In this document: one piece after another, positions 51,946 through 60,607 of the stretch | Layout of the letters: each line of letters begins with the position of its first letter | Position numbering within the stretch: position 1 is the first letter of the stretch | Assembly: GCF_020829595.1 (NCBI RefSeq) | Contig: NZ_JAIVFW010000001.1 | Location: 346,035-410,034 of the forward strand | Direction of reading: 5' to 3' | DNA from: Nostoc sp. CHAB 5844 | GTDB taxonomy: Bacteria > Cyanobacteriota > Cyanobacteriia > Cyanobacteriales > Nostocaceae | Length of the DNA stretch: 64,000 nucleotides | Program-made: the position numbers and the translations under genes | The notes under the pieces: model-generated | Databases searched by the model: none | Seen by the model: only the letters and a program-made list of their open reading frames with translations | What the model was told of the DNA's origin: nothing

Positions 51946-52653
51946 ATGATTTTATTAAACAATTTAACTGAAAATCAAGTAACACTAATTTCCCTCACCG
52001 CAGTTATTGATACTGCATTATGTATTGGTGCAGGTGGTTCAGATGGGACGCTTTCTGATAAAACTATTGTTCGCAACGCTAAAGGACAATTAATTATTCC
52101 CGCTTCCCAGCTAAAAGGGAGACTGCGCCACGAATGTGAGAAAATAATGCGAGGATTAGAATGGCAGATTTTTTATGCACCGACAGCAGAAGAACTTTGT
52201 CCTACTGAAGCACAAGTCGATAGTAAATATCATTCAGACTATCAATTAGAAAACTATAAAGGCTATCACTGTCCAATCTCAAAAATTTTTGGTAATCCAA
52301 TTATACCATCACGAATTGTTGTTGATGATTTGATATGTGATTGGGAAAAAGACGCTTTGCAAGAAACGTTTCGTCCTGGGGTAACTATTAACCGCAGAAG
52401 ACGTACCGCAGAAAACCAAAAGCTTTATTTTCTAGAAACTTCTCCCCCTAATTCACAATTGGAATTTAAGGGTGCAATTCACTTATTATCTGGATGTCCA
52501 TCTTATGCTAAGACTTTAATTTTAGCTGGTTTGCGGCATATTTATGCACTAGGTGGAGGTAAATCTGCGGGGTTAGGTTGGTTGCGGTGGGAGGGACTAG
52601 AAAAACTACCTCAAGATGACTCTACTTGGACGCAGTTATTACCAAAGATGTAA
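51946..52653 (+). CDS. Cas7-like RAMP subunit (Csm3-type)
   Basis: 235 residues. Ferredoxin-like RAMP: SDKTIVR with Asp38 in the target-cleavage loop position, IPASQLKGRLR as the helix cap, and the glycine-rich loop GGGKSAGLGWLRW at the C-terminus. Binds crRNA and the target in the backbone of the complex. It begins 38 bases after cas10; csx10 starts 2 bases after its stop. Confidence 0.83.
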   Translation: MILLNNLTENQVTLISLTAVIDTALCIGAGGSDGTLSDKTIVRNAKGQLIIPASQLKGRLRHECEKIMRGLEWQIFYAPTAEELCPTEAQVDSKYHSDYQLENYKGYHCPISKIFGNPIIPSRIVVDDLICDWEKDALQETFRPGVTINRRRRTAENQKLYFLETSPPNSQLEFKGAIHLLSGCPSYAKTLILAGLRHIYALGGGKSAGLGWLRWEGLEKLPQDDSTWTQLLPKM

Positions 52654-52655
52654 AA

Positions 52656-53957
52656 ATGAAGCAGATTAAGTTAGAGATTACAGCAAAATCTCCACTGGCG
52701 ATCGCACATAAAAAACCAGGTTCCGTCAGTGAAGCATTAGATCACATTCCTGGTTCTGTGATTCGTGGTGCGATCGCTGCACAGATTTTACAACAATCGG
52801 GACAGCAGTTTACAAATTTAAGTGAGAAAGGAGGAGATTTTCAAGCTTTATTTTTAGAAGATAATGCAGCTATTTTTCAGAATGCTTATCCAGCAGTTGC
52901 TAAAGTTGTCGATGAGTCTAACTATAGAAAGGAAACCATTAATCAAATAGTTGATGATGCAGTAATGATATTACCCGCAACCGCTGTTAGTTCTAAAACA
53001 GATTCTGGTTTTCTTCCTAAAGGAAATGGTGTTTTTGACACTTTAATTGACCAATATTGTGCAGAAGCGTTTAAATTTCCATATGAACCGAACTGTCCCA
53101 CAGATTTAGGACGAGTTGAACCATTTGGAGGATTTTACAGTAAAAGTAGCGACAAAAAACTTGAATACAAATACCGCAGCCATTCTGTAAATACACGCTT
53201 TTTAACTCGTGTGGGTATTAACCGTCGTCGTGCTACTTCTCAAGAAGAGATTCTTTATAGTATTGAAGTTTTAAACGAATCTTTTTTAGAAAATCCTAAA
53301 GCCAAAGTTAAACATTGGGAAGATTATGTCTATCGTAGTTCAATTTTAGTTGAAGATGAAGAACTTGCTAAAAAATTAGCTGATTTCATCAATCGTTATT
53401 CAGATAAATTCCGCTTAGGTGGTGCAACTTCTCGCGGGTTAGGTAAAGTGACAATAAAAGCAGATGTAAATGACTATTCTACAGAGATAGACGCAAGACT
53501 TAATGATTTTAATCATAAGCTAAAAGAACGTTGGAGTCTTTACGAAGCAGTTTTTGGTAGTCCTCAAGAAAATCTCTTGAATGGTCGTACTTTCTTCACA
53601 CTTGATTTGCAATCTGACGCTATTCTTTTAGATAATTGGCGACATACAACTGTAATTACAGAAACAATGCTAAAAAAATTTGCCATAGTTACTGATATAC
53701 CAGTAAAGCTAGAAGTAGCCTATAGCAGTTATGATAATCGTTCTGGATGGAATTCTGCTTGGGGACTAATGAAAGATATGGAGTTAGTTATAAATCGTGG
53801 TGCAGTCTATTTATTTAGTACTAATCAACCAGAATTATGGCTAGATAAGTTAAAAAAATTAGAGTTTTGGGGAGTAGGCGATCGCACTTTTGAAGGGTTT
53901 GGTCAAGTGCAAATTTGTAATGAGTTTCATAATGTATTGCGAGGTAATCCAGCATGA
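52656..53957 (+). CDS. csx10: Csx10 (Cas5-type RAMP, III-D signature)
   Basis: 433 residues from ATG 52656. MKQIKLEITAKSPLAIAHKKPGSVSEALDHIPGSVIRGAIAA is the Csx10 N-terminus; GRVEPFGGFY, HSVNTRFLTRVGINRRRATSQEEILYSIEVL and the late VGDRTFEGFGQVQI glycine loop are typical. Csx10 defines subtype III-D and caps the crRNA 5' end. The stop overlaps the next start by 4 bases (ATGA). Confidence 0.87.
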   Translation: MKQIKLEITAKSPLAIAHKKPGSVSEALDHIPGSVIRGAIAAQILQQSGQQFTNLSEKGGDFQALFLEDNAAIFQNAYPAVAKVVDESNYRKETINQIVDDAVMILPATAVSSKTDSGFLPKGNGVFDTLIDQYCAEAFKFPYEPNCPTDLGRVEPFGGFYSKSSDKKLEYKYRSHSVNTRFLTRVGINRRRATSQEEILYSIEVLNESFLENPKAKVKHWEDYVYRSSILVEDEELAKKLADFINRYSDKFRLGGATSRGLGKVTIKADVNDYSTEIDARLNDFNHKLKERWSLYEAVFGSPQENLLNGRTFFTLDLQSDAILLDNWRHTTVITETMLKKFAIVTDIPVKLEVAYSSYDNRSGWNSAWGLMKDMELVINRGAVYLFSTNQPELWLDKLKKLEFWGVGDRTFEGFGQVQICNEFHNVLRGNPA

Positions 53958-54400
53958 ATCAACTTACTGAACAGCATCAAGAGCAACAAGTTCAATTAAA
54001 AATTCAAAAAGGCATTCGACAAGCTGAAGACCAATTAGTAATTTGGATTCAAGAGGCTTTAGATAATAAAAAATCTTATGGTGATTTAGAAGAATCTCAA
54101 TTTCGTAATTTATTACGAGTTGCAGATACTACAGATAGTCCAGAGGTAATTAAAAATTTTCTTCGTTATCAGGTAGGACGTGATAAAAAATGGGGTCGAG
54201 GCCAAGAATCGCTAGCAGAAAAACTAGTTAGTGATATTGGTGCAGAAGGTAAAGGTGGTCGTTTATTACAGTTAGCAGAAACTATTGCTCATGAAGCTGA
54301 TTCATCTGATATTAAACTAATTTGGATTGAATTAATTCGACGTTATCTTGGTTATGGCAGTCGCTATCTCAAATATTTACGTGACGGAAAGACAAATTAA
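53954..54400 (+). CDS. small helical Cas protein, candidate Cas11 (Csm2-like)
   Basis: 148 residues, highly helical, no known catalytic motif. FRNLLRVADTTDSPEVIKNFLRYQVGRDKKWGRG is the conserved part. It resembles the small-subunit-type proteins that occur after csx10 in cyanobacterial III-D loci; Cas11 identity is inferred from size and position. It would line the inner filament of the effector complex. Confidence 0.68.
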   Translation: MNQLTEQHQEQQVQLKIQKGIRQAEDQLVIWIQEALDNKKSYGDLEESQFRNLLRVADTTDSPEVIKNFLRYQVGRDKKWGRGQESLAEKLVSDIGAEGKGGRLLQLAETIAHEADSSDIKLIWIELIRRYLGYGSRYLKYLRDGKTN

Positions 54401-54426
54401 AGTGATATTGCAAGGTTGATTCAAAC

Positions 54427-55539
54427 ATGAGAAATACACTGATTTGTACTGTTGGTACTAGCTTGTTTAACAACTTAAAATTTTCTCAAGAACAAAGCGT
54501 CCAGCAAGTATTTGAGACAAAAAACTGGCAACAATTGGTACTACTACTTGGACAACGAAAAAATACAGATAGATTATGTGGTGCAGAAATTAACTCAATT
54601 ACTAGTATTTGTGAAAAAGGATTATTAGTTCAAAGAATTCGCTTAATATTTCTAGTTTCTGATACAGACGATGGTAAAAATACTGGAAATATTCTTAAGT
54701 TATATTATGAAAATTTTAAGAATCCCTTACTTTTTGAAAAGGTAGAATTTCGCGTTATTGAAGGATTACGAGATGATAATGTTCAAGCATTTAAGCATCA
54801 AGGACTTAAAAATCTTGTCCGCGAAATTAGCAAAGAAGTAAGAAATTTTTCTCCAGAAGCAATAGCCATTAACGCCACTGGTGGTTATAAAGCACAGATA
54901 TCTTTTGCAGGTATGATTGGTCAAGCTTTAGAAATTCCCGTTTTTTATTTATTTGAAAAGTTTTCTGAAGTTATTGAATTACCTCCACAACCTGTAGCAC
55001 TAGATTTAGGATTTTGGTTAAACAATTATAACTTGTTTGAATTACTAGAAAACGAGCAAATCATTAACAAATCGCAAATTGAAGAGTTTCCGCAAGTAGA
55101 CTATATACATTCACTAATTGATGAGGAAAAGGAAGGTGACGATACTTTAATTAGTCTCTCAGCAATGGGGATTTTGTTTCATGAACGTTCGCGTTTACAA
55201 TTTACCAAGCAAGAAAAAACGCTTCTTTCTTTAATTCCTCAAGATGATACAGATCCAGACGAGAAACCAATTAATATTCGTGATGACCACGGTAAAGACA
55301 TATTACTAGAATTTGCTAAACGAATTTGCCGTTCTCCTTATGTGAAAAAAATTGTAAATTCTTTACCTTGGAATCCAGGAATGATTAATTCTATTCGTCG
55401 CACTAAAGCAAATGGACTTGTCGAGTTTGTTTTAGTTTGGACAGATCAAGGACTGGGGCTTTGTATTGAAACCACAGGACGTAATTTAGCTGAAACAAAT
55501 ACAATTGCTCAATATTTGCAGAAAAAATTCACTAAATAA
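54427..55539 (+). CDS. CARF-domain CRISPR effector, possibly RelE-type
   Basis: 370 residues. The CARF domain (1-~200) starts MRNTLICTVGTSLFNN and contains INATGGYKAQIS, the signature of the APE2256/Csm6-like group that binds cyclic oligoadenylate. The C-terminal ~150 residues contain RDDHGKDILLEFAKRI and LVWTDQGLGLCIETTGRNLAET, not HEPN (no R-x4-H). I think this resembles the CARF-RelE proteins (Cami1-type ribonucleases) of cyanobacterial loci such as Synechocystis CRISPR2; that is recall, not a search. It would fire when Cas10 makes the signal. Confidence 0.75.
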   Translation: MRNTLICTVGTSLFNNLKFSQEQSVQQVFETKNWQQLVLLLGQRKNTDRLCGAEINSITSICEKGLLVQRIRLIFLVSDTDDGKNTGNILKLYYENFKNPLLFEKVEFRVIEGLRDDNVQAFKHQGLKNLVREISKEVRNFSPEAIAINATGGYKAQISFAGMIGQALEIPVFYLFEKFSEVIELPPQPVALDLGFWLNNYNLFELLENEQIINKSQIEEFPQVDYIHSLIDEEKEGDDTLISLSAMGILFHERSRLQFTKQEKTLLSLIPQDDTDPDEKPINIRDDHGKDILLEFAKRICRSPYVKKIVNSLPWNPGMINSIRRTKANGLVEFVLVWTDQGLGLCIETTGRNLAETNTIAQYLQKKFTK

Positions 55540-55549
55540 TATTAAAACT

Positions 55550-56398
55550 ATGTTTGAAGTATTTAAAAATCGTCTGGAAATTACGGGAATCCTTTGGACA
55601 GTTACCGCATTACGAATTAGTGCTGGACGTTCCACTGAACCTATTGGTTCCGATTTACCCGTAATCAAAGATGCTTTAAGTAGACCATTAATACCAGGTT
55701 CTAGTTTTAAAGGTGCGTTGCGATCGCGTCTTGAAAGTTTTTTACGTGGAATTGATTCCAGTTTAGCGGAAGATCCTGCAAATTTTACCAGCACAACAAG
55801 AAATAATTTGGTTCAAACTTATAAAGAACAGTATGAAAATGATGATATTGCTTTAACACAAGCTTTATTAGGAATTACTGATGCAGTTTCTCGTTTATTC
55901 GGTTCACCTTGGATAGCTAGTAAATTTCAAGTGCGAGATTTAACAGTGATTGCTAACGCTTGGTTTGGACAATACCAAGAACGCGATGGGGTTGCCATTG
56001 ACCGCGATACTGAAACCGCCGCACAAGGAAAACTGTATGACTTTCAAGTAGTTCCTGCGGGTACACCGTTTGAATTTCGTGCTGTGGTGGAGAACGCCGA
56101 AGAATGGGAACTGGGACTTTTGATGATTGGTTTACATCAGTTTGAGACAGAACAAATAACTCTGGGTGGAGGGCGATCGCGTGGCTTAGGTGTCGTTAAA
56201 CTAGAAATTGACAAGATGTTGTGGATTGATGTTAATAACAATCCAGAAAAGTTATTGACATATTTAAAACAATTGGTTGCTCCCGATGAGGAACCAAAAT
56301 ATGACAATGGTAAGCAATTTAAACAGCAGTGGACAAAGGCTCTGATTGACTATTTAACATCAAAAACTTCTAGTCATACAACAACCAAGGCTGTGTAA
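55550..56398 (+). CDS. Cas7-like RAMP subunit (Csm3-type)
   Basis: 282 residues from ATG 55550, 10 bases after the CARF gene stop. GSDLPVIKD with Asp35, then PLIPGSSFKGALRSRLE, matches the Csm3 target-cleavage loop and cap. The C-terminal TLGGGRSRGLGVVKLE is the glycine-rich RAMP loop. It is the closest of the four RAMPs to classic Csm3 and is expected to cut target RNA. Confidence 0.85.
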   Translation: MFEVFKNRLEITGILWTVTALRISAGRSTEPIGSDLPVIKDALSRPLIPGSSFKGALRSRLESFLRGIDSSLAEDPANFTSTTRNNLVQTYKEQYENDDIALTQALLGITDAVSRLFGSPWIASKFQVRDLTVIANAWFGQYQERDGVAIDRDTETAAQGKLYDFQVVPAGTPFEFRAVVENAEEWELGLLMIGLHQFETEQITLGGGRSRGLGVVKLEIDKMLWIDVNNNPEKLLTYLKQLVAPDEEPKYDNGKQFKQQWTKALIDYLTSKTSSHTTTKAV

Positions 56399-56416
56399 AT
56401 ATTTTAGGAGTTAACA

Positions 56417-57037
56417 ATGGCTTTCAGTAGTTTCAAAACTATCGGTGAAGTCCTCAAAGCGTTCCAAGTAACTTACATCGAAGCAAATTTTATCAGTGAA
56501 CTTGCTTTTACTGTTTCTAATTATTTCCGTGAAGATTTAGAACTAATGATGCGGGACGCAGTTGTTGATAATTCAGAGTTTGCTATCTGTGAAAATCTCA
56601 TTTATCCCGTTATCAAAGAAGTGTGGAAAATCTATCGACATAATTTTATTCTCTGGAGTCATCAATCATTAAATTATGACGAAAAATTATCTGGTTTTCC
56701 TGAATATATTTTAGCTAAACGTTCTCCATTAGGAAAAGTCGTATTTGATCAGCCCTACTTCATTTTAGTAGAAGCAAAGCAAGATAATTTTGAAACAGGC
56801 TGGGCGCAATGTTTAGCAGAAATGATTGCTGCTCAAAGACTAAATGGAGAATATCTAATCACTATCTACGGAATCGTTTCTAATGGTGGAGTATGGCAAT
56901 TTGGTAAATTAGAAGGTAATTTTTTCACAAGAAATGTCACTCCCTTCACTATCTATGAACTAGATAAATTATTTGCTGCTGTGAATTTTATCTTCCAACA
57001 ATGCGAAGTACAACTAAATAATTTAGTAGCAGCTTAA
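56417..57037 (+). CDS. PD-(D/E)XK-like protein inside the III-D operon
   Basis: 206 residues, not a RAMP. Order of motifs: E60 (ICENLIYPVI), FPE at 94-96, E119-A-K121 in YFILVEAKQDN and Q131, compatible with a PD-(D/E)XK nuclease active site; a helical N-terminus precedes it. Similar stand-alone proteins are common hypothetical proteins in cyanobacteria, but here the gene is within the cas operon, between two RAMPs, with 18- and 30-base gaps. It could be an ancillary nuclease or an inserted passenger. Confidence 0.65.
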   Translation: MAFSSFKTIGEVLKAFQVTYIEANFISELAFTVSNYFREDLELMMRDAVVDNSEFAICENLIYPVIKEVWKIYRHNFILWSHQSLNYDEKLSGFPEYILAKRSPLGKVVFDQPYFILVEAKQDNFETGWAQCLAEMIAAQRLNGEYLITIYGIVSNGGVWQFGKLEGNFFTRNVTPFTIYELDKLFAAVNFIFQQCEVQLNNLVAA

Positions 57038-57067
57038 TTCGCAATACTTCGTCAACTAAATATACTC

Positions 57068-58021
57068 ATGCACAAAAGATTTGTTAATCGCTGTACTATT
57101 GATTTAACCCTAATTCCTAACGGGCCGATTCTCATTAAATCTGGTAAAGAAGGAGCAGATCCAACTAAACCTGATATGGAATTTGTAGAAACCTATCATG
57201 CTGGTGGACGTTCTATATATTTACCTGGAAGTAGTTTAAAAGGTGCGATTCGCGCACACGCAGAACGAGTTGTGAGAACTGTAGGTGATGAAAAACCCAA
57301 CTCTAAAAAATTACCTTGGGCTAACGATCCGTTAAGTGATAAGTATGATTATCTCAAAAATAGAGATGGTAAAGATTTACCTGCACCAGATATTTACAAA
57401 CTATCTAGTTTTACCGATCAAATATTTGGTAATACTTCTATTGCAAGTCGAATAAGAATTGAAGATGCTTATCCAGATAAGTCTCAGCCTCTCAAAATTG
57501 AAGAACGTAATGGTGTAGCAATTGATAGAGTGTTTGGTTCTACTGTTCCTGGAGCATTGTTCAATTATCAAGTTTGCACGGCTGGGGAATTTAAAACTAA
57601 AATTCATTTGAAAAACTTTACTCTCTCTCAATTGGGTTTAATTGGTTTAGTATTGCGAGATTTAAATGATGGTTGGTTTGGCTTGGGTTTTGCTAAATCT
57701 CGTGGGTTAGGTACGGTAAAGGTTGAATATAAAAAAGCTGTTGTGCAGTATCCTGGTTGCATATTGCGGGATGGACGAATTCACGGTTTGAAAGGTAATC
57801 AAAATTGGTCGAATACCATGCTATTAGGTGCAGGTGAATTTGTTGATGATGCAGATGTTTATGGGTTTCCAAAATCTGATTATCAAGATACACCTGTTGC
57901 TGCGGAAGAAATGGATTTTGGTTTTGGAGTTCAGTTAATTTGGCGTGAAGGTAGAGTCACAGATTTATTTGAACGTGCTGTGAGGTCTTGGAAAGATTTA
58001 TTGTTAAGTACAGCAAGATAG
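57068..58021 (+). CDS. Cas7-like RAMP subunit
   Basis: 317 residues. ADPTKPDMEFV with Asp36 occupies the Csm3 cleavage-loop position, then YLPGSSLKGAIRAHAERV; SIASRIRIEDAY and NGVAIDRVFGSTVPGALFNYQV are typical of Csm3/Csm5-type proteins; the glycine loop is AKSRGLGTVKVE. The C-terminal ~90 residues extend beyond a minimal Cas7. Confidence 0.82.
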   Translation: MHKRFVNRCTIDLTLIPNGPILIKSGKEGADPTKPDMEFVETYHAGGRSIYLPGSSLKGAIRAHAERVVRTVGDEKPNSKKLPWANDPLSDKYDYLKNRDGKDLPAPDIYKLSSFTDQIFGNTSIASRIRIEDAYPDKSQPLKIEERNGVAIDRVFGSTVPGALFNYQVCTAGEFKTKIHLKNFTLSQLGLIGLVLRDLNDGWFGLGFAKSRGLGTVKVEYKKAVVQYPGCILRDGRIHGLKGNQNWSNTMLLGAGEFVDDADVYGFPKSDYQDTPVAAEEMDFGFGVQLIWREGRVTDLFERAVRSWKDLLLSTAR

Positions 58022-58046
58022 TTGAGTTTAAAATTTATCTATAAAA

Positions 58047-58583
58047 ATGCAAATAGAAGAAATGAGGCCTTTTGTTGGTGTTGGCAAAGAGTTGTTGTCA
58101 AGATTAAAATTGCAAAATTTAATTACAAAACTTGCAATTGAACCTAGTTATTACTTTTTGCGTTGGACTCACAAAGTTAGTGGAATTCGGGAAGAACAAC
58201 CCACCGAAATTGACTTTCCCATGACGGAAGGGCAAATGTTTAATCACAAATATGAACTTCGATGGAAACTGCAACACGATCATCTTTATAATGTTTTGCT
58301 ATTAAGTATTGCAGGTGAACATTCTGATTTTACACCTATAGGTAATAGCTGGAAAGTAGAACCAAATAATCAAGAAAAATTTCCTGACTACGCCTATCCT
58401 GCTTATGGGTATCGTCGCAATGAAGTGCGCTTTCCTAAAGAATTTATTTACCCAAAAAGTCTTGACGTGCGACATGGCGAAGACGACGGAGACAAGCCAC
58501 TATTAGCACAACGGTATTTTATTGATGGCGAAACTTCAGCGGTGCAATTTGTTGCTTTAACACTAGAAGGAAAACATAAATGA
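58047..58583 (+). CDS. csx19: Csx19-like protein (III-D signature)
   Basis: 178 residues. LITKLAIEPSYYFLRWTHKVSG, FPMTEGQMFNHKYELRWK and AQRYFIDGETSAVQF agree with the Csx19 family (TIGR03984), a III-D-specific subunit that contacts Cas10 in the characterised III-Dv complex. The stop overlaps the next start by 4 bases (ATGA). The family assignment is from memory of its conserved blocks. Confidence 0.7.
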   Translation: MQIEEMRPFVGVGKELLSRLKLQNLITKLAIEPSYYFLRWTHKVSGIREEQPTEIDFPMTEGQMFNHKYELRWKLQHDHLYNVLLLSIAGEHSDFTPIGNSWKVEPNNQEKFPDYAYPAYGYRRNEVRFPKEFIYPKSLDVRHGEDDGDKPLLAQRYFIDGETSAVQFVALTLEGKHK

Positions 58584-59608
58584 CTATTAATCGTCCGCAA
58601 CGTCGTCAACAAGACGAAATTGCACCAAAACCCTATGATTTTGTTTCCTTTCCCAAAGAACCACCGACAAAACAGCGTCCAGTGGGACATCATAAGTATC
58701 GTGCTGATAGGCTACATGGCACGTTATCTTTACGTCTAAAAGTGCAAACCCCTCTCCATGTTTCCACTGGCGTTGTTGTCATGGGTAGCGATATTGGTAA
58801 CAACCGCATCCCTCTAATTAAAACTATGGTGCAGGATGTTGATCAAAAGTTGTCTATTCAAGGTAGTTCGCTTAAAGGTTGCATTCGCGCTGTTTACGAA
58901 GCAATTACTAACAGTACTTTGGCGATAATTACCTCTAGATATCGCGATCGCATACCCTCAGAACGTCTACCTTGTAAAAATAAAGAACAACTCTGTCCCG
59001 CATCGCAACTATTTGGTGCATTAGATTGGCAAGGCTTGCTGGAATTTAGCGATGCCAAATGTGAAAGTATGGGTTTCACTACTGGTTTTATGCCCTCATT
59101 GTACCGTCCCCGTCCTGACGAACGACGAACGTATTTTACTCAAGGTCGTGTAGCAGGACGTAAATTTTATTACCATACAAAAAGAGCTATTGATAAAGGG
59201 CAAAATGCTGGAATCCCCGTACAGCAAGCAGGTAGAGAATATATTTTTACAACTAAACTGCATTTCAAAAATCTCAAACCAGAGGAATTAGGCACTTTGT
59301 TAATTGTCTTAGGACAAGATCCAAAGTATCCAATTGCTTTGAAGGTGGGAGGTGGGAAGCCAATTGGTATGGGAACGATGACAGTAACGGTGTTTGAAAT
59401 TGAACAAGCGGATAATTTGCGCGATCGCTACACTTCTTACAACCTTCCAGAAAATAACCATCTAACGGGTGAAGCTTTACAAAGATTCATGCAAAAGCAA
59501 ATTCAAGCTGCACATTCATCGCGTCTAGTACAAGCCGAACAACTCCAGCAACTAACGAATATATTGCGCTTTCCTAGCGATCGCGAACCCCCATCTGGAA
59601 TGTATTAA
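58580..59608 (+). CDS. Cas7-like RAMP subunit without the cleavage Asp
   Basis: 342 residues. An N-terminal ~45-residue basic, Pro/Gln-rich extension precedes the RAMP core. SIQGSSLKGCIRAVYE is the cap; the loop before it reads NNRIPLIK, with Arg76 where the other three RAMPs have Asp. The glycine loop is VGGGKPIGMGTMTVTVF. It is expected to bind but not cut target RNA. Confidence 0.82.
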   Translation: MTINRPQRRQQDEIAPKPYDFVSFPKEPPTKQRPVGHHKYRADRLHGTLSLRLKVQTPLHVSTGVVVMGSDIGNNRIPLIKTMVQDVDQKLSIQGSSLKGCIRAVYEAITNSTLAIITSRYRDRIPSERLPCKNKEQLCPASQLFGALDWQGLLEFSDAKCESMGFTTGFMPSLYRPRPDERRTYFTQGRVAGRKFYYHTKRAIDKGQNAGIPVQQAGREYIFTTKLHFKNLKPEELGTLLIVLGQDPKYPIALKVGGGKPIGMGTMTVTVFEIEQADNLRDRYTSYNLPENNHLTGEALQRFMQKQIQAAHSSRLVQAEQLQQLTNILRFPSDREPPSGMY

Positions 59609-59610
59609 TC

Positions 59611-60231
59611 ATGACTATGAACGAAGAACAATGGAATACAGCACATAAAATTGCCCAAACATTAGTCCAAAATAATACAGATGTCAACGAACTAGGAAAA
59701 GCCGTTGCTTATCTCCGCGCCTCTGTAAACCAGCCAAATGCTACTTCCAGGTTTTTCCAATACCTGAAAACTCTCGTCAGTAATGGTAGACAAATTGGAC
59801 ACAGCAGCAAAACCACCGTTTACTACCGCAGTATCGAGAAAGCTTGTACCGATGATCTTAAAGGCGTGAGCGATGCTTATACCATGCTGCAAATTTTAGG
59901 CTGGGTATCGCGCCTGATGCGTTATTACAAAGATGCTGGTGTCCCAATTGGGGAAATTTCTACACCTACAACGCCTGTTTTCAAGTCAGCACGTCAAGCG
60001 GAAATTGCTAAAGTGGCGCAAGCGCAAGACTTTCAAGTTGAGCAAATTATCGAGGCTAAAGTTACCAAAATCAGTGGTAACAAAGTCACCTATGAAATTT
60101 TGGGGACGGTTAAGTTAACTGAGAAGGAACCGAAGCAGGTTAGTTGTCTCCATGAAGGACAGACAGTAAAGGTGAAAATTTTGTCTGTTAAAGATGATGG
60201 GAGCATTAAGAGCGTGAAATTTATTGATTAA
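59611..60231 (+). CDS. helical Cas-associated protein with S1/OB-like C-terminal tail
   Basis: 206 residues. Residues 1-~125 are helical (KAVAYLRASVN, FQYLKTLVSNGRQIG, LQILGWVSRLMRYYKD), reminiscent of Csm2-like small subunits. Residues ~142-206 (IEAKVTKISGNKVTYEI...LHEGQTVKVKILSVKDDGSIKSVKF) look like an S1/OB RNA-binding fold. The start is 2 bases past the previous stop. It may be a second small subunit or an RNA-binding accessory. I have no firm family name. Confidence 0.7.
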   Translation: MTMNEEQWNTAHKIAQTLVQNNTDVNELGKAVAYLRASVNQPNATSRFFQYLKTLVSNGRQIGHSSKTTVYYRSIEKACTDDLKGVSDAYTMLQILGWVSRLMRYYKDAGVPIGEISTPTTPVFKSARQAEIAKVAQAQDFQVEQIIEAKVTKISGNKVTYEILGTVKLTEKEPKQVSCLHEGQTVKVKILSVKDDGSIKSVKFID

Positions 60232-60436
60232 TAATGAATTCTTCCCAATAACTTCTTCTTATACCGATTCTCTGTGAAGCTGCACATTATTTTCACCCCT
60301 CCCAACCTGCCCTTGCGAAGGGGAGGTGCCGTAGGCGGTGGAGTTTTTTCTATGCATCTTCATAAGAAATTGGTATTAGGTCTAATAGTATATAAAGTAA
60401 GGCTATATTAGCTAGCAATATCTCTAGGAACAAAAC
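60232..60436. repeat. gap with a 116-bp MITE-like element
   Basis: The element at 60261-60376 has ends ATACCGATTCTCTGTGAAGCTGCA and, reversed, ATACCAATTTCTTATGAAGA: imperfect ~25-bp inverted repeats. Its core is a CCCCTCCCAACC..GGGGAGG palindrome. It follows the end of the cas operon and may serve as its terminator. CTCTAGGA before 60437 is a ribosome-binding site. Confidence 0.6.
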
Positions 60437-60607
60437 ATGAATCAACAAATAACCACATACTTGGGTGAATCTCCCCCTCTTCTAGCATCAAGCTCGACTG
60501 AATCAACTTTTCAACTAACAAACAGTAGGACTGAATCAACTTTTCAACCAGCACACAGAAAGAAGTATTTTATAATTGGAAATTACCAAACATGGCAACC
60601 GAAGTAG
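60437..60607 (+). CDS. possible small ORF with an 11-residue tandem repeat
   Basis: 56 residues starting at an ATG with AGGA 8 bases upstream. A 33-base unit is repeated (60496 and 60529), giving TESTFQLTNSR and TESTFQPAHRK. It overlaps the HigB start by 16 bases, so it may be a leader peptide coupled to the toxin. No family recognised. Confidence 0.4.
   Translation: MNQQITTYLGESPPLLASSSTESTFQLTNSRTESTFQPAHRKKYFIIGNYQTWQPK

Noticed and set aside
54427..55539. HEPN ribonuclease (Csm6/Csx1 type) at the CARF protein C-terminus
   Set aside because: I found no R-x4-H motif in the C-terminal half.
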